A stretch of DNA of 41,662 nt from an uncultured Oscillospiraceae bacterium (GTDB lineage: Bacteria > Bacillota > Clostridia > Oscillospirales > Oscillospiraceae): contig CAJFNY010000044.1 in the NCBI GenBank assembly GCA_904395865.1, forward strand, positions 1 to 41,662. Reading direction: 5' to 3'. The position numbers and the translations under genes were made by a program. The notes under the pieces are model-generated. The model saw only the letters and a list, made by a program, of their open reading frames with translations, searched no databases and was not told where the DNA came from. This document shows positions 8,564-16,715 of the stretch, piece after piece; within the stretch, counting starts at the first letter, position 1; each line of letters starts with the position of its first letter.

Positions 8564-10342
8564 TCATTTGACCGCCGCCCCGTAGCGCACCAGCAGATCG
8601 GCGCCTAGAACGGTGGTGTCGGCGCCGGGTTCGTCGCAGCGGAGCAGCAGGCGGTAAAACGCGAAGCGCCGGACCTTCAGCCGGACGCGCCGGATATTGG
8701 GATTCCAGTTGGTCAGGAACGACCAGTGGCGGAAGTCTGCGCCGGTGAAGGCCGCCAGGCTGGACGCCGCCACGCGGACCGTGTAGTCGCTGCGCCGGTC
8801 GGTCTGGGCGGTGACGGACAGGCGCGTCCGGGCCGCCGGCTTCAGGGAGATCCAGATCCGTCCGCCGCTCTTGCGCTGGCTGGCCCGGCCGAAGTCCATG
8901 GCGCCGCTCTGCCAGGAGCAGGGGATGCTGAGGCCATCGTCGGTGCTGCTGTCGGCCGAGAAGGCGCAGACCCGCCCGTCAGCCAGGCCGAACCAGATCC
9001 GCTCCCCGTCCCGGACCGCCGCGCGCACCGGCAGGCGGCTGTAGCGGTACCAGACGTCCCCGTCGCCGTACCGGTGCACCAGCGCCGTGCCCGGCCCGTC
9101 GTTGAAGAACAGATAGTACTCCTGCTCCCGTTCGTCGTCGAAGGCCACCACCCGGGCCGGGTCGGCCTGGTGCAGCGTCCGGAATACCCGCTGGCTGACG
9201 AGCCGCGCCCGCCGCTCGTCCCGCCCGCCGGTGACGGTCTGCCAGTCGTACAGATTCCCGGCGTACAGCGTCCGCGGGTAGTTGTAGACGGAGCAGACCT
9301 GCCCCGGCGCCTCGCAGCCGATCTCCCGGTTCACCGGCTGGACGCAGAAGCCGGCGGTGACGGTGCCGTCGTCCAGGGTCACGGCGCTGTACTGGGTGGA
9401 GAAGGCCCCGTCCGGCTTGAAGATCATCAGGTACGAAAACTGCTTCATCATCCCGGTGATGGGCGTGTTCCCGCTGTCCACGGCGATCTCGCTCAGGTCG
9501 GGGAAGTACTCGGCCGACGGCTCGCCGGCCTCGGTAAGCCCCGAGTAGACGGTGCGGTTGGAGCCGTCGCCGTACAGAAAGACGCGGGTGTCGGTGGCGC
9601 CGTTGTACGTCTCGGCGTACCGCATGGCCGTCACCTGGCTGCGGAGGCTGGACGCCGCCGTGTACCGGATCTCCACGTTGTTGACGCCCTCCGCCGGAGC
9701 CGTTACGAAGGTGACGGTGCCGGCCGCCGCCTGGACCGTGTAGGCCGCGGCCGCCTGCGCCGTCCCGTCGATCTCCACCCGGTCCACCGACTGGAGATCC
9801 TGTTCCGGCAGCACGTACACCAGGGACGACCCGTCGCCCGAGAAGCGGCAGCGCCGCCTGGCCGTCAGCCGGTTGACGGGCTCCAGGGCCGTGCCGCCGC
9901 CGGCCGGCTCCGCCGCCGTCACCACCAGCGGCACGTACCCCTCCACCGATTGGGCTTGTCCCGTGCCGGTCCAGCAGAGGTATTCGTGGCCGTTGAGGAT
10001 GTACAGCTTTCCGCCGAAGCCGAAAAACGTGGTGGCGTCGTCGGTGAGGGTGCCCAGGCTCACGGGCTCCTGGCCCTCCTTCAGCTCCCAGAGGCAGCCG
10101 TCGGCGGCGGCCACCAGCCGCGTGTCGCCGCCCAGCCGGCCGCACCAGAGGCCGCGGACCGGCGCGTCCAGCTCCCAGTGGGTCCGGAGCCCCGGGCGCA
10201 CCCGCAGGTGCCCCTCTGGCGTCACCTGCCAGTTGTCCATCTCCGAGGCCTCGCCCAGCTCCAGCTGGGTGTCCCCGTCCGGGGACTCGTGGAGGCCCAG
10301 AAAGGTGCGGATCGTGTAGAGCCGCTCGCTGTCCGTTGTCAT
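8564..10342 (-). CDS. Phage virion protein, beta-rich, tail-stabilization-like
   Basis: 592 residues. It opens with a conserved-looking segment (FLGLHESPDG, then MDNWQVTPEGHLRVRPGL), followed by repeated beta-strand blocks such as LWELKEGQEP, FFGFGGKLYI and LMIFKPDGAF that suggest a beta-propeller-like body. This layout is typical of proteins that plug or stabilise the short tail (P22 gp10-like role). The ATG at 10342 is chosen (MTTDSERLYT) with GGAAGGGAG just upstream; the frame remains open farther upstream but into the repeat. Repeat copy 2 separates it from the amidase gene, so transcripts reaching it must pass through or start after that element. The assignment rests on layout rather than a catalytic motif. 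Confidence 0.55.
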   Translation of the reverse strand: MTTDSERLYTIRTFLGLHESPDGDTQLELGEASEMDNWQVTPEGHLRVRPGLRTHWELDAPVRGLWCGRLGGDTRLVAAADGCLWELKEGQEPVSLGTLTDDATTFFGFGGKLYILNGHEYLCWTGTGQAQSVEGYVPLVVTAAEPAGGGTALEPVNRLTARRRCRFSGDGSSLVYVLPEQDLQSVDRVEIDGTAQAAAAYTVQAAAGTVTFVTAPAEGVNNVEIRYTAASSLRSQVTAMRYAETYNGATDTRVFLYGDGSNRTVYSGLTEAGEPSAEYFPDLSEIAVDSGNTPITGMMKQFSYLMIFKPDGAFSTQYSAVTLDDGTVTAGFCVQPVNREIGCEAPGQVCSVYNYPRTLYAGNLYDWQTVTGGRDERRARLVSQRVFRTLHQADPARVVAFDDEREQEYYLFFNDGPGTALVHRYGDGDVWYRYSRLPVRAAVRDGERIWFGLADGRVCAFSADSSTDDGLSIPCSWQSGAMDFGRASQRKSGGRIWISLKPAARTRLSVTAQTDRRSDYTVRVAASSLAAFTGADFRHWSFLTNWNPNIRRVRLKVRRFAFYRLLLRCDEPGADTTVLGADLLVRYGAAVK

Positions 10343-10372
10343 CGTCTCACGCTCCCTTCCATTACAGAAAAA

Positions 10373-10563
10373 TGTCAAAACTCGCTCCGACGAATGGATT
10401 CGGAGGGAGGGGATGTGTGCAGGGGAACCGTCAGGGTTCCCCTGCGCGTTCAATCAAATGGGAATTTGCAACTTCAAAAAGTTGCAAATTCGCCCCGGAT
10501 CGTCAAAAATCTCTCGTGAGATTTTTGACGATCCGGTGGGCCGCCGGGAAAACCCGGCGGCCC
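10373..10563. repeat. Multi-hairpin intergenic repeat, copy 2 (full length)
   Basis: Starts with TGTCAAAA (10373) and ATTCGGAGGGAGGGG. Hairpin 1 has an 11-base stem: GCAGGGGAACC (10419-10429) with 10435-10445. Next come GCGTTCAATCAAA and hairpin 2: GAATTTGCAACTT (10462-10474) with 10479-10491. Hairpin 3 is a perfect 19-base stem (10495-10513 with 10518-10536) around TCGT. Hairpin 4 is GGGCCGCCGGG (10538-10548) with 10553-10563. Hairpin 4 ends 6 bases from the stop codon of the amidase. It lies inside the phage cassette, between two genes of the same strand. Confidence 0.9.
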
Positions 10564-10569
10564 GGGCGC

Positions 10570-11349
10570 TTACGCCAGCGCCCGATACAGCACCTCCGCC
10601 AGCTCCTCCCGGGTGACGAAGGAGCGGTACCGCAGCCGGCCGTCGCCGTCGCCGCGGAGCAGTCCCTCCGCCTGGGCCCATTCCCGGGCCTCGGCAGACC
10701 AGGCCGACGGGGGCCACTCGGCCCGCTCGGCCAGGTACCGGTCCAGGTACTGGCAGAACGTCTCATACGTCATCTCGTCCTCCACCTCCTCCTCCGGCAG
10801 CCCGGCCATGAGGCCGGCGGCGATGGCCGCGGCCACGGCGTCGAACTGCCCGGTGTAGATGGCCATGTCGTCCGGGTCGTCGATGAAGCACACCTCCAGC
10901 AGCGCCGCCGGCGTGCCGGCCCGCTGCGCCGCGGCGATCACCGACCAGTTCTTCCGCTTGACGCCCCGGTTGGGCAGCCCCAGGGCCGCCACCCGGCGGC
11001 AGATCTCCGCCGCCGCGTCGTCGTCCTCCTGGGCTGTGGGGACGTAGCACTCCACGCCCTTGGCCTGGCCGTCGGCCGGGTCGGCGCGGAAGGCGTTGAA
11101 GTGGATTTCCAGCACGTAGTCGTACCGGGCGAACTGGGCGATGGCCGCCAGCGTGCCCTTCCGGTAGTCCTCGTAGGCGTTCCGGTCCACGGGATACCGT
11201 TCGGCCTCCCAGCCGGCGGCCCGCAGGTCTGCGGCCACGGCGGCCGTGACCCGGCGGGTCTCGTCGGCCTCGTGCCAGGCACGTCCGCCGAAGGTGCCGG
11301 TGGCGCCCGAATCTCCGGCGCCGTGGCCGGAGATCAGCAGAATTCTCAT
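10570..11349 (-). CDS. Phage endolysin: N-acetylmuramoyl-L-alanine amidase (Amidase_3) with SLH-like tail
   Basis: 259 residues. The catalytic domain opens with SGHGAGDSGATGTFGG and shows the zinc ligands expected of Amidase_3: the His of SGHG, the Glu of HEADE and the His of EIHFNAF, plus the catalytic Glu of LLEVCFID. It cleaves the bond between muramic acid and L-alanine in peptidoglycan and serves in host lysis. The last ~65 residues (about 195-259), ending FVTREELAEVLYRALA, resemble a single S-layer-homology motif and probably bind the wall. Its ATG overlaps the stop of the holin gene (ATGA), so the two are translationally coupled. There is no signal peptide, consistent with export through the holin. 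Confidence 0.88.
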   Translation of the reverse strand: MRILLISGHGAGDSGATGTFGGRAWHEADETRRVTAAVAADLRAAGWEAERYPVDRNAYEDYRKGTLAAIAQFARYDYVLEIHFNAFRADPADGQAKGVECYVPTAQEDDDAAAEICRRVAALGLPNRGVKRKNWSVIAAAQRAGTPAALLEVCFIDDPDDMAIYTGQFDAVAAAIAAGLMAGLPEEEVEDEMTYETFCQYLDRYLAERAEWPPSAWSAEAREWAQAEGLLRGDGDGRLRYRSFVTREELAEVLYRALA

Positions 11350-11657
11350 GGTTCGTCCTCTCCCTCGTCGGCGGGACCCTGCTCCCGGCGGAGCAGCCGG
11401 CCGGCCAGGGCGCTGCAGCCGGCACACAGGATACCCTGGGTCACGGCGGCGAAGCCCGCCATGGCCGCCTCAGCCCCGCTGCGCGCCGGCGCCTCCGCCA
11501 GCAGGTACAGCAGCGCCAGGCCCACGCCCATGGCGCCCAGGGCCAGGGCGGCCCAGCGCCGCGGCAGCGGCGTCTGCGCCAGCCCCCGGCCGGCGAAATG
11601 CAGCACCGGCACCAGCACCAGCAGCTCCGGCCGGATCCATTGGGTCATTGCTTCCAT
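11346..11657 (-). CDS. Putative phage holin
   Basis: 103 residues with about three apolar segments: LLVLVPVLHFAGRGL near 12, WAALALGAMGVGLALLYLLA near 36, and GFAAVTQGILCAGCSALAG near 68. A short charged C-terminal tail ends RREQGPADEGEDEP. Small size, the multi-span membrane pattern and a 4-base overlap with the amidase gene point to a holin that forms the lysis hole in the cytoplasmic membrane. The ATG at 11657 has GGAGG 8 bases upstream; a second ATG lies three codons later. Confidence 0.72.
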   Translation of the reverse strand: MEAMTQWIRPELLVLVPVLHFAGRGLAQTPLPRRWAALALGAMGVGLALLYLLAEAPARSGAEAAMAGFAAVTQGILCAGCSALAGRLLRREQGPADEGEDEP

Positions 11658-11712
11658 TGTCGCTTCCTCCTTCGTATGGGGGCGCGGGGTGCGCCCGTTT
11701 CATTGTATGCGT

Positions 11713-12012
11713 TCAGAGGCCCAGCCGTCCCAGCACGTACGCCACGACGGCCGTCACGGCGGCCAGCAGGGCCTTTTCGGCCACCGCCTCCCACCGGCGG
11801 GCCGGGCGGCGGCGCTGCTCGTCCTGCCAGGCCAGCAGCTGGTCCAGCTTCTCCAGAATGCTCTCGTACTGCACCTGCCGGACGGCGGCGTCCCGCTCCA
11901 GGGCGCCCAGCCGCCGCCCGTCCTGCTCGAAGCCGGCCTGGAGCCGGTCCAGCCGCCGCTCCAGCTGCTGCAGCTCCGGGCAGGGGGCCCGGGCGCAGCG
12001 CTCGGCGTCCAC
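11713..12012 (-). CDS. XhlA-like coiled-coil membrane protein of the lysis module
   Basis: 99 residues. The first ~75 are highly charged and coiled-coil-like (LQQLERRLDRLQAGFEQDGR), and the last ~25 form one membrane span (ALLAAVTAVVAYVLGRLGL). This is the layout of XhlA-type proteins that act beside holins in Firmicutes phages. Translation most likely begins at a GTG (12012), since GAGGG lies 7 bases ahead and overlaps the stop of the preceding gene. It is followed by holin and endolysin genes. An alternative is a membrane anchor for particle assembly. Confidence 0.6.
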   Translation of the reverse strand: MDAERCARAPCPELQQLERRLDRLQAGFEQDGRRLGALERDAAVRQVQYESILEKLDQLLAWQDEQRRRPARRWEAVAEKALLAAVTAVVAYVLGRLGL

Positions 12013-12022
12013 GGCGCGGCCC

Positions 12023-13432
12023 TCAGCCGCGGCGGTAGACGGTGATGCTGTCGGTGGTGAACAGCACCTGTCCGCCGCTGATCTGGATGCCGTTGGCGCC
12101 GGTGTCGTCCAGCAGCGTCAGGCCGTCGGCCGCGGAGAGCAGCTGCAGCTTCCCCGTGCCCAGGATCCCGTCGCTGACGACGGCGTACCCCTCGTCCACC
12201 AGGTAGAACAGCCCCTGCTCCGCGCCCTTGCTGGCGTACCGGTGGAGCACGTACTTGTCGTCGTCGCCCAGGGTGTACGAGCCGCCGGCAACGGTGACGC
12301 CCGTCATGACGGCAGCGCCGCCGCCGGACGGCAGCGCCGTGATGGCCGCCGCCAGCTGGGCGAAGGTGTCGTCTGCCGCAGCCTGTCCGCCCCTGCCAGT
12401 GACTGCGGCAGCAATCTGGGCCTTGCCCTCACTGGCAGACGTAAAAAGCGATTCGATGGCCGACTGCACGTCGTCGGCGCCGAGGCCGGTGTCGCCGTCG
12501 TCGTAGGCGACCGCCGCCGCGGCGGGTGCCGACACGGCCGAGGCGGCCACGCCGCTGTCGGTCAGGTTGCCGGAGGCGTCCAGGGCCGCCAGATTGCCGG
12601 CCGCCGCCGGGACGGCCCGGTCGGCCTTGGAGCCCACGGCGGCAAGAGACGCCCGGAAGTCCGCCTCGCTGCCGGCGTACCCGCCGGCCACGGCCGCCTG
12701 GTAGGCGCTCTGGCCGTCGGCGCCGGCGGGACCCTGCAGGGCGCCCACGTCCTGCCACGCCGCCGCGTCGGCGCTCCAGAGGTAGATGGTGTTGTCCGCC
12801 GCCGTGCCCACGGCGTAGGCGTCGCCGGCGCCGCCCGCGGGGTGGGCCGCCTGGAGGGCCTCCAGCGTGTCGTACCGGCCCAGGACCGAGAAGCTGGTGC
12901 CGTCGGCTCCCGGCGCGCCCTGGGGGCCGCGGATGTTCACCGGCGCCGGCGGCGTGGCGCTGTCGCTGCGGGAGAAGGACAGGACGCCCTGACTGCTGAC
13001 CGTCGGGTACCACGTGGCGCCGTCCTCGCCCTTGAGGCCGGTGACGACGGTGCAGCCGCCGCTGTCCGTGACCTGCCCATCGGCGAACTGCAGCGCCGCC
13101 CGCTGGGGGACGGCTGCGCCCGAGGCGCCGCGGATCTCGTGGCCGGCCACGGCCGCCGGGGCCCACGTCACGCCGTTTTCGCTGACCTCCAGCGCGCCGC
13201 CGTCGCCGATGCGCAGGCAGCGGACGCCGGTGCCGATCCGCTGCACCAGCTTCTCCACGCCCAGGGACTCCAGCTGCGGCAGCAGCGTGTCGTTGAGGTA
13301 TTCCTGCAGGGCGGCGCCGCCCTCGTCGAATTTGGCCTTCAGCTGGGCGGCCGTCAGGCCGCCCACGTCGTTGGGCTGGTCGTCCAGGGCCGCGATGATG
13401 TCCATGTCCTTGTCAAAGGTCAGTAGTGCCAT
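12023..13432 (-). CDS. Phage tail fibre/receptor-binding-type protein
   Basis: 469 residues. An N-terminal segment (MALLTFDKDMDIIAALDDQP) probably docks to the particle. Near 175-245 there are short collagen-like Gly-X-Y runs (GPQGAPGADG, GPAGADGQ), which usually form trimeric shafts. Ala-rich helical shaft sequence and a beta-rich C-terminus follow. A role in host recognition is inferred. The ATG at 13432 is preceded by GGAGGCAG and overlaps the end of the portal gene by 20 bases. The frame is open upstream but there it lies inside the portal gene. Low-complexity Ala/Asp/Gly content makes family assignment uncertain. Confidence 0.65.
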   Translation of the reverse strand: MALLTFDKDMDIIAALDDQPNDVGGLTAAQLKAKFDEGGAALQEYLNDTLLPQLESLGVEKLVQRIGTGVRCLRIGDGGALEVSENGVTWAPAAVAGHEIRGASGAAVPQRAALQFADGQVTDSGGCTVVTGLKGEDGATWYPTVSSQGVLSFSRSDSATPPAPVNIRGPQGAPGADGTSFSVLGRYDTLEALQAAHPAGGAGDAYAVGTAADNTIYLWSADAAAWQDVGALQGPAGADGQSAYQAAVAGGYAGSEADFRASLAAVGSKADRAVPAAAGNLAALDASGNLTDSGVAASAVSAPAAAAVAYDDGDTGLGADDVQSAIESLFTSASEGKAQIAAAVTGRGGQAAADDTFAQLAAAITALPSGGGAAVMTGVTVAGGSYTLGDDDKYVLHRYASKGAEQGLFYLVDEGYAVVSDGILGTGKLQLLSAADGLTLLDDTGANGIQISGGQVLFTTDSITVYRRG

Positions 13433-15008
13433 TGTCTGCCTCCTTTCCGCTTCCGGGCTGTGCGGCCCGGAGCTTTTCGATGAGCTCTTGCTTCCTGGCA
13501 ATGTAGCCGTTGGGGATCCGCTCCAGATAGTCGGCCAGGTCGATCTTGTTCTGGACCAGCAGGTTGTCCAGCGTCTGCTGGCTGGCGATCTCCGACCAGT
13601 AGCTGGAGGCCCCGGCGTCCAGCTTCAGCGAGACCGGCAGCCGCTCCAGCACCGAGAAGTCGAACGGCCGCTGGAACGACTGGTCCGGCAGGCCCATGTC
13701 CAGGGGCTGCCGCCGGCTGTGGAGGGCCATGGTCACCTGCACGGTCCGCACGCCGTAACAGCAGCGCATGTAGTCCATGTAGATGCGGCCCAGCTCCTCG
13801 ATGGCCCGGTAGAGGTTCTGCCGCACCAGCTCCAGCGGCACGCTGGTGGCCCGCTGCAGGGCCAGGATGGCCGAGGTGTTGTCGGGCCGGGCGTTGCCCA
13901 GGGCCACGTCCGACGCGCCCAGAAAGCTCTGGGTGTAGTCCACGGCCAGCTGGATGAACTGGGCGATCTGCGGCGAGATCTGCGCCGGGTCCAGGATCCG
14001 CGCCACGCTGTTCATGTCCCCGCCGTGGACGGCGATGGCCGCGCCCACGCGGCTGTCCCAGCTGGCGATGCGCGTCTTGTCGTAGACGATCCGCGGGTAC
14101 GCCGTCGTCATCAGCGAGATCATGGACATGGCGAACAGCTTGTTGACGAACACCTGGTTGGGCAGCAGGCCCGAGACGAGCGCCTGGCCGTGGTAGCAGT
14201 CCTGGACGTAGTCCCAGCAGAGCCAGACGATGGGGTACCGGGTCAGCCCCGTGTCAGCCTCCGGCTGCAGCGCCGCGGCACGGGTGCAGACGTAGCGGCG
14301 GATGGTGCCGGAGCCCCGGTCGCGCCACAGCAGCGTCAGCACCGTCACCTTGTCGTCGGTCATGGCGTCGGCGGGGTTGTGGAAGTCCTCGGCATCCGGC
14401 CGGATGGCGGCCCGGTCCGCCTCCGGCATGCCGTTTTCGGCGGCCATGGCCCTAGCGTCCTCCACCGGCATCCGCCGGCTCAGGAGGATCCACGGCTGGG
14501 TCTGGACGTCGCGGCTGTTGGGGTTGCCGAAGTGGACGCGGGTGTTCTCCACCACCTCGGTGACGATCTCGCCGCGGACGGCCTGGCCGTTCTCCACCGT
14601 GGGGTCGAACCACGTGTACAGGCAGCCGTCGCCGTCCACCGCCGCGTTGCGCAGGAACTCCCGCACCAGCCCCACCACCTGATTCCGCTCAAAGACCGAC
14701 TGGAACTGCTGGTTGAGCACCTCGGCCACCTGCTCCACGTCCCAGAGGTCCATGTCCAGGGCCGCGGCCAGGGGCGAGGCCTGCAGGGCAATGTTGTCGG
14801 ACGTGATCGTCGCCACCTGGAACAGCACCACCCGTTTGAGGAAGTTGAACACCGGCGTGGGCAGCCCGTTGGCCTCCACGCCCTCCCACTGGCGGCCGAT
14901 GAAGAAGTTTTCGTTTTTCCGGACCGTGTCGTACAGTCCCAGCTGCGTGTTGAACTCCAGCGCCCGGTGGTACAGCTGCGCCACCGCCGCCGGGTCCGGG
15001 GCGCGCAT
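13413..15008 (-). CDS. Phage portal protein
   Basis: 531 residues, normal for podovirus portals. The start is the N-terminal helix and FFIGRQWEGVEANGLPTPVFN. The middle contains an alpha/beta body, and the end has the long helices and the segment TLDNLLVQNKIDLADYLERI followed by PNGYIARKQELIEKL, typical of portal C-termini. Twelve copies would form the ring through which DNA enters and leaves the capsid. The ATG at 15008 overlaps the stop of the upstream small gene (TGATG) and has GGAGG 7 bases ahead; a GTG one codon earlier is possible. The gene lies after the capsid gene, whereas most tailed phages place portal before capsid. Confidence 0.82.
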   Translation of the reverse strand: MRAPDPAAVAQLYHRALEFNTQLGLYDTVRKNENFFIGRQWEGVEANGLPTPVFNFLKRVVLFQVATITSDNIALQASPLAAALDMDLWDVEQVAEVLNQQFQSVFERNQVVGLVREFLRNAAVDGDGCLYTWFDPTVENGQAVRGEIVTEVVENTRVHFGNPNSRDVQTQPWILLSRRMPVEDARAMAAENGMPEADRAAIRPDAEDFHNPADAMTDDKVTVLTLLWRDRGSGTIRRYVCTRAAALQPEADTGLTRYPIVWLCWDYVQDCYHGQALVSGLLPNQVFVNKLFAMSMISLMTTAYPRIVYDKTRIASWDSRVGAAIAVHGGDMNSVARILDPAQISPQIAQFIQLAVDYTQSFLGASDVALGNARPDNTSAILALQRATSVPLELVRQNLYRAIEELGRIYMDYMRCCYGVRTVQVTMALHSRRQPLDMGLPDQSFQRPFDFSVLERLPVSLKLDAGASSYWSEIASQQTLDNLLVQNKIDLADYLERIPNGYIARKQELIEKLRAAQPGSGKEADNGTTDL

Positions 15009-15199
15009 CACGCGTCCTCCCCGGCGTCGTAGCCGAGGATGCCGGCGATGCCGGCGTTGAACCGGTCGATGGCCTCGGCGGCCCGCCGGGCGGCGTCGCC
15101 GTCGGGAGCCGGCGGCGGGGGCGTCCGCTCCAGCCGCCGCAGCCGGGCCAGCAGCAGCCCGTGGAGCGTCAGCTCCAGGGCCAGCAGCAGAATCGTCAT
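15008..15199 (-). CDS. Small single-span membrane protein in the phage cassette
   Basis: 63 residues with one apolar N-terminal segment (MTILLLALELTLHGLLLARL), then a Pro-rich linker and a short helix (AAEAIDRFNAGIAGILGYD). The function is not recognised. It sits between capsid and portal genes and overlaps the portal start by one base, so it is probably translationally coupled to portal. The ATG at 15199 is chosen; a TTG one codon earlier also has AAAGGAG at a workable distance. Confidence 0.6.
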   Translation of the reverse strand: MTILLLALELTLHGLLLARLRRLERTPPPPAPDGDAARRAAEAIDRFNAGIAGILGYDAGEDA

Positions 15200-15257
15200 C
15201 AATGCGCTCTCTCCTTTCTCCGGAAGGCGCGGGCGGCTGCCCGCGCCCCCGGCTGTG

Positions 15258-16331
15258 TTATTCCGCCGTGCCCTCGCCCACGGGGGACTGGAACATGCCC
15301 GCCTTCCGGGCGCAGGCCCGGACGACCGTTCCGCTCTCCACGGTGGGCTGGGCCGAGGCGCTGTAGTCCAGGGCCGAGGCCGAGTACCGCGGGTCGCTGC
15401 CGTCGGTGGTGTACCGGATGGCGGCGCCCTCGGTGGCCGAGGTGATCGTCACCGTGCCGGCGCTGATGCTCACCGTCGGCGCGGCGCAGACCGTGCCGGA
15501 CGATGCGGCCACGTAGATGCCGCCGGCCCGGGCGCCCTTGACGAAGGCGTCGAAGATCACGCGGCCCTCCACCAGGTCGCCGGAGATGCCCGGCGGGTCG
15601 GAGTGGATCTTGTAGTCGTTGAGCTTCACCGGCGAGATGGCCGCGCCGCGGCAGACCACCAGGAAGTAGACGTTCTCCGGCATGTAGCCCGAGGGGATCT
15701 TCTTGACGGCCATGCCGTCGAACTCGCCCACGACGCCGCGGGCCAGGGCCTTTTCGCCCAGGCGCTCCACGGCCAGGAACTCGTCGCTGAGCCGCAGCAG
15801 CTTGTAGAGCCCCGAGGTCAGGTACAGCGTCCGGCCCTCGGCGGGGGCCAGGGCGTCGTCCAGGGCCGCGCCGGCGTCGAGGATCAGGCTGGCGATGGTC
15901 GTCTTGTCGGGCGCGGCCGTCAGGGCCTGGACGATGCCGGCGTTCTGGGCCCAGACGTTCAGGCGGTACCGGTCGATGTACGGTGTGACCACCTCCCGCA
16001 GCTGCCGCTTCAGGGAGCTGGCTGCCTGCTTGACGTTGTACTGCTCCCGGGCGTTGCCCTTGTCGATGGTGTACGTGAACGCCTTGTCCTGGGTCATCAG
16101 GAACTCCTGCAGATTGTCCGCCAGTTCCCGGGGCGTGCCGTAGCGGTTGGAGCCGGAGCGGACGTAGTCGTTGAGGGGCGCCGTGTCCACCTCATAGACC
16201 TTCACCGACCGCACGCCGGTGAACGCCACGTCCAGGTCCTTGGAGAAGCTGCTCTGGGTGAACGAGTCCCGGTAGAACCGCTCCTGCGCCGCCTCGGCGT
16301 ACTTCTCCGCGAGATTGATGGTGTTTCCCAT
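15258..16331 (-). CDS. Phage major capsid protein with a C-terminal chitobiase/Ig-like domain
   Basis: 357 residues. The body (1 to ~285) opens MGNTINLAEKYAEAAQERFY and contains features of capsid proteins of gut Firmicutes phages, such as VYEVDTAPLNDYVRSGSNRY and SLILDAGAALDDALAP. The last ~70 residues (APTVSISAGTVTITSATEGA then IRYTTDGSDPRYS) match the chitobiase/hexosaminidase C-terminal type fold (CHB_HEX_C_1), an Ig-like add-on that would decorate the outside of the shell. A GGAGG site precedes the ATG. It lies downstream of a scaffold-like gene, as usual. A tail tube protein is much less likely given size and place. Confidence 0.82.
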   Translation of the reverse strand: MGNTINLAEKYAEAAQERFYRDSFTQSSFSKDLDVAFTGVRSVKVYEVDTAPLNDYVRSGSNRYGTPRELADNLQEFLMTQDKAFTYTIDKGNAREQYNVKQAASSLKRQLREVVTPYIDRYRLNVWAQNAGIVQALTAAPDKTTIASLILDAGAALDDALAPAEGRTLYLTSGLYKLLRLSDEFLAVERLGEKALARGVVGEFDGMAVKKIPSGYMPENVYFLVVCRGAAISPVKLNDYKIHSDPPGISGDLVEGRVIFDAFVKGARAGGIYVAASSGTVCAAPTVSISAGTVTITSATEGAAIRYTTDGSDPRYSASALDYSASAQPTVESGTVVRACARKAGMFQSPVGEGTAE

Positions 16332-16373
16332 GGATTGCCTCCTTTTTCGTCAGTGGGTGATTTGCGGGACGGC

Positions 16374-16700
16374 TCAGCCGTCCCCCAGCAGGGCCTCCAC
16401 GAAGGCGTCCCGGGCCGCCGGGCCGCCGTGGGTCTGCTGGCTGCCCAGGCTCACGGCCCGGTTCCGGCCGTTGCGGGTCTCGGCCTCCAGCTGGTCCTTG
16501 AGCCGGCGGTTTTCGGCCTCCAGCCGGCTGGCCCGGCTCTCCCGGTACGCCGCCGTCAGGCTCCGGCCCGCCCGGACCGCCGTCCAGACGGCCTCGTCCA
16601 GCTCCTCCGGCCGGACGTCGGGGTACGCCTCCACGAACTCCCGGACCTCCCGGGAGACCCGGTCGTCCGGGGCCGCCTGCGCCGTTCGGTTTTCCTCCAT
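16374..16700 (-). CDS. Scaffold-like small phage protein
   Basis: 108 residues. The first half has the helical segment REFVEAYPDVRPEELDEAVW, followed by a coiled coil (LEAENRRLKDQLEAETRNGR) and a polar end (ARDAFVEALLGDG). Charged, helical and small, it stands directly before the capsid gene, where scaffolding proteins are encoded. There is no catalytic motif. It starts at an ATG with AAAGGAG 9 bases upstream. The scaffold role is inferred from position and coiled-coil character. Confidence 0.6.
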   Translation of the reverse strand: MEENRTAQAAPDDRVSREVREFVEAYPDVRPEELDEAVWTAVRAGRSLTAAYRESRASRLEAENRRLKDQLEAETRNGRNRAVSLGSQQTHGGPAARDAFVEALLGDG

Positions 16701-16715
16701 ACGCTGCCGCTCCTT

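Noticed and set aside
10495-10536. Repeat hairpin 3 as a simple rho-independent terminator
   Set aside because: The A/T run lies inside the stem (AAAAAT paired with ATTTTT), not as a single-stranded tract after it, and the hairpin is one part of a larger conserved order of hairpins.
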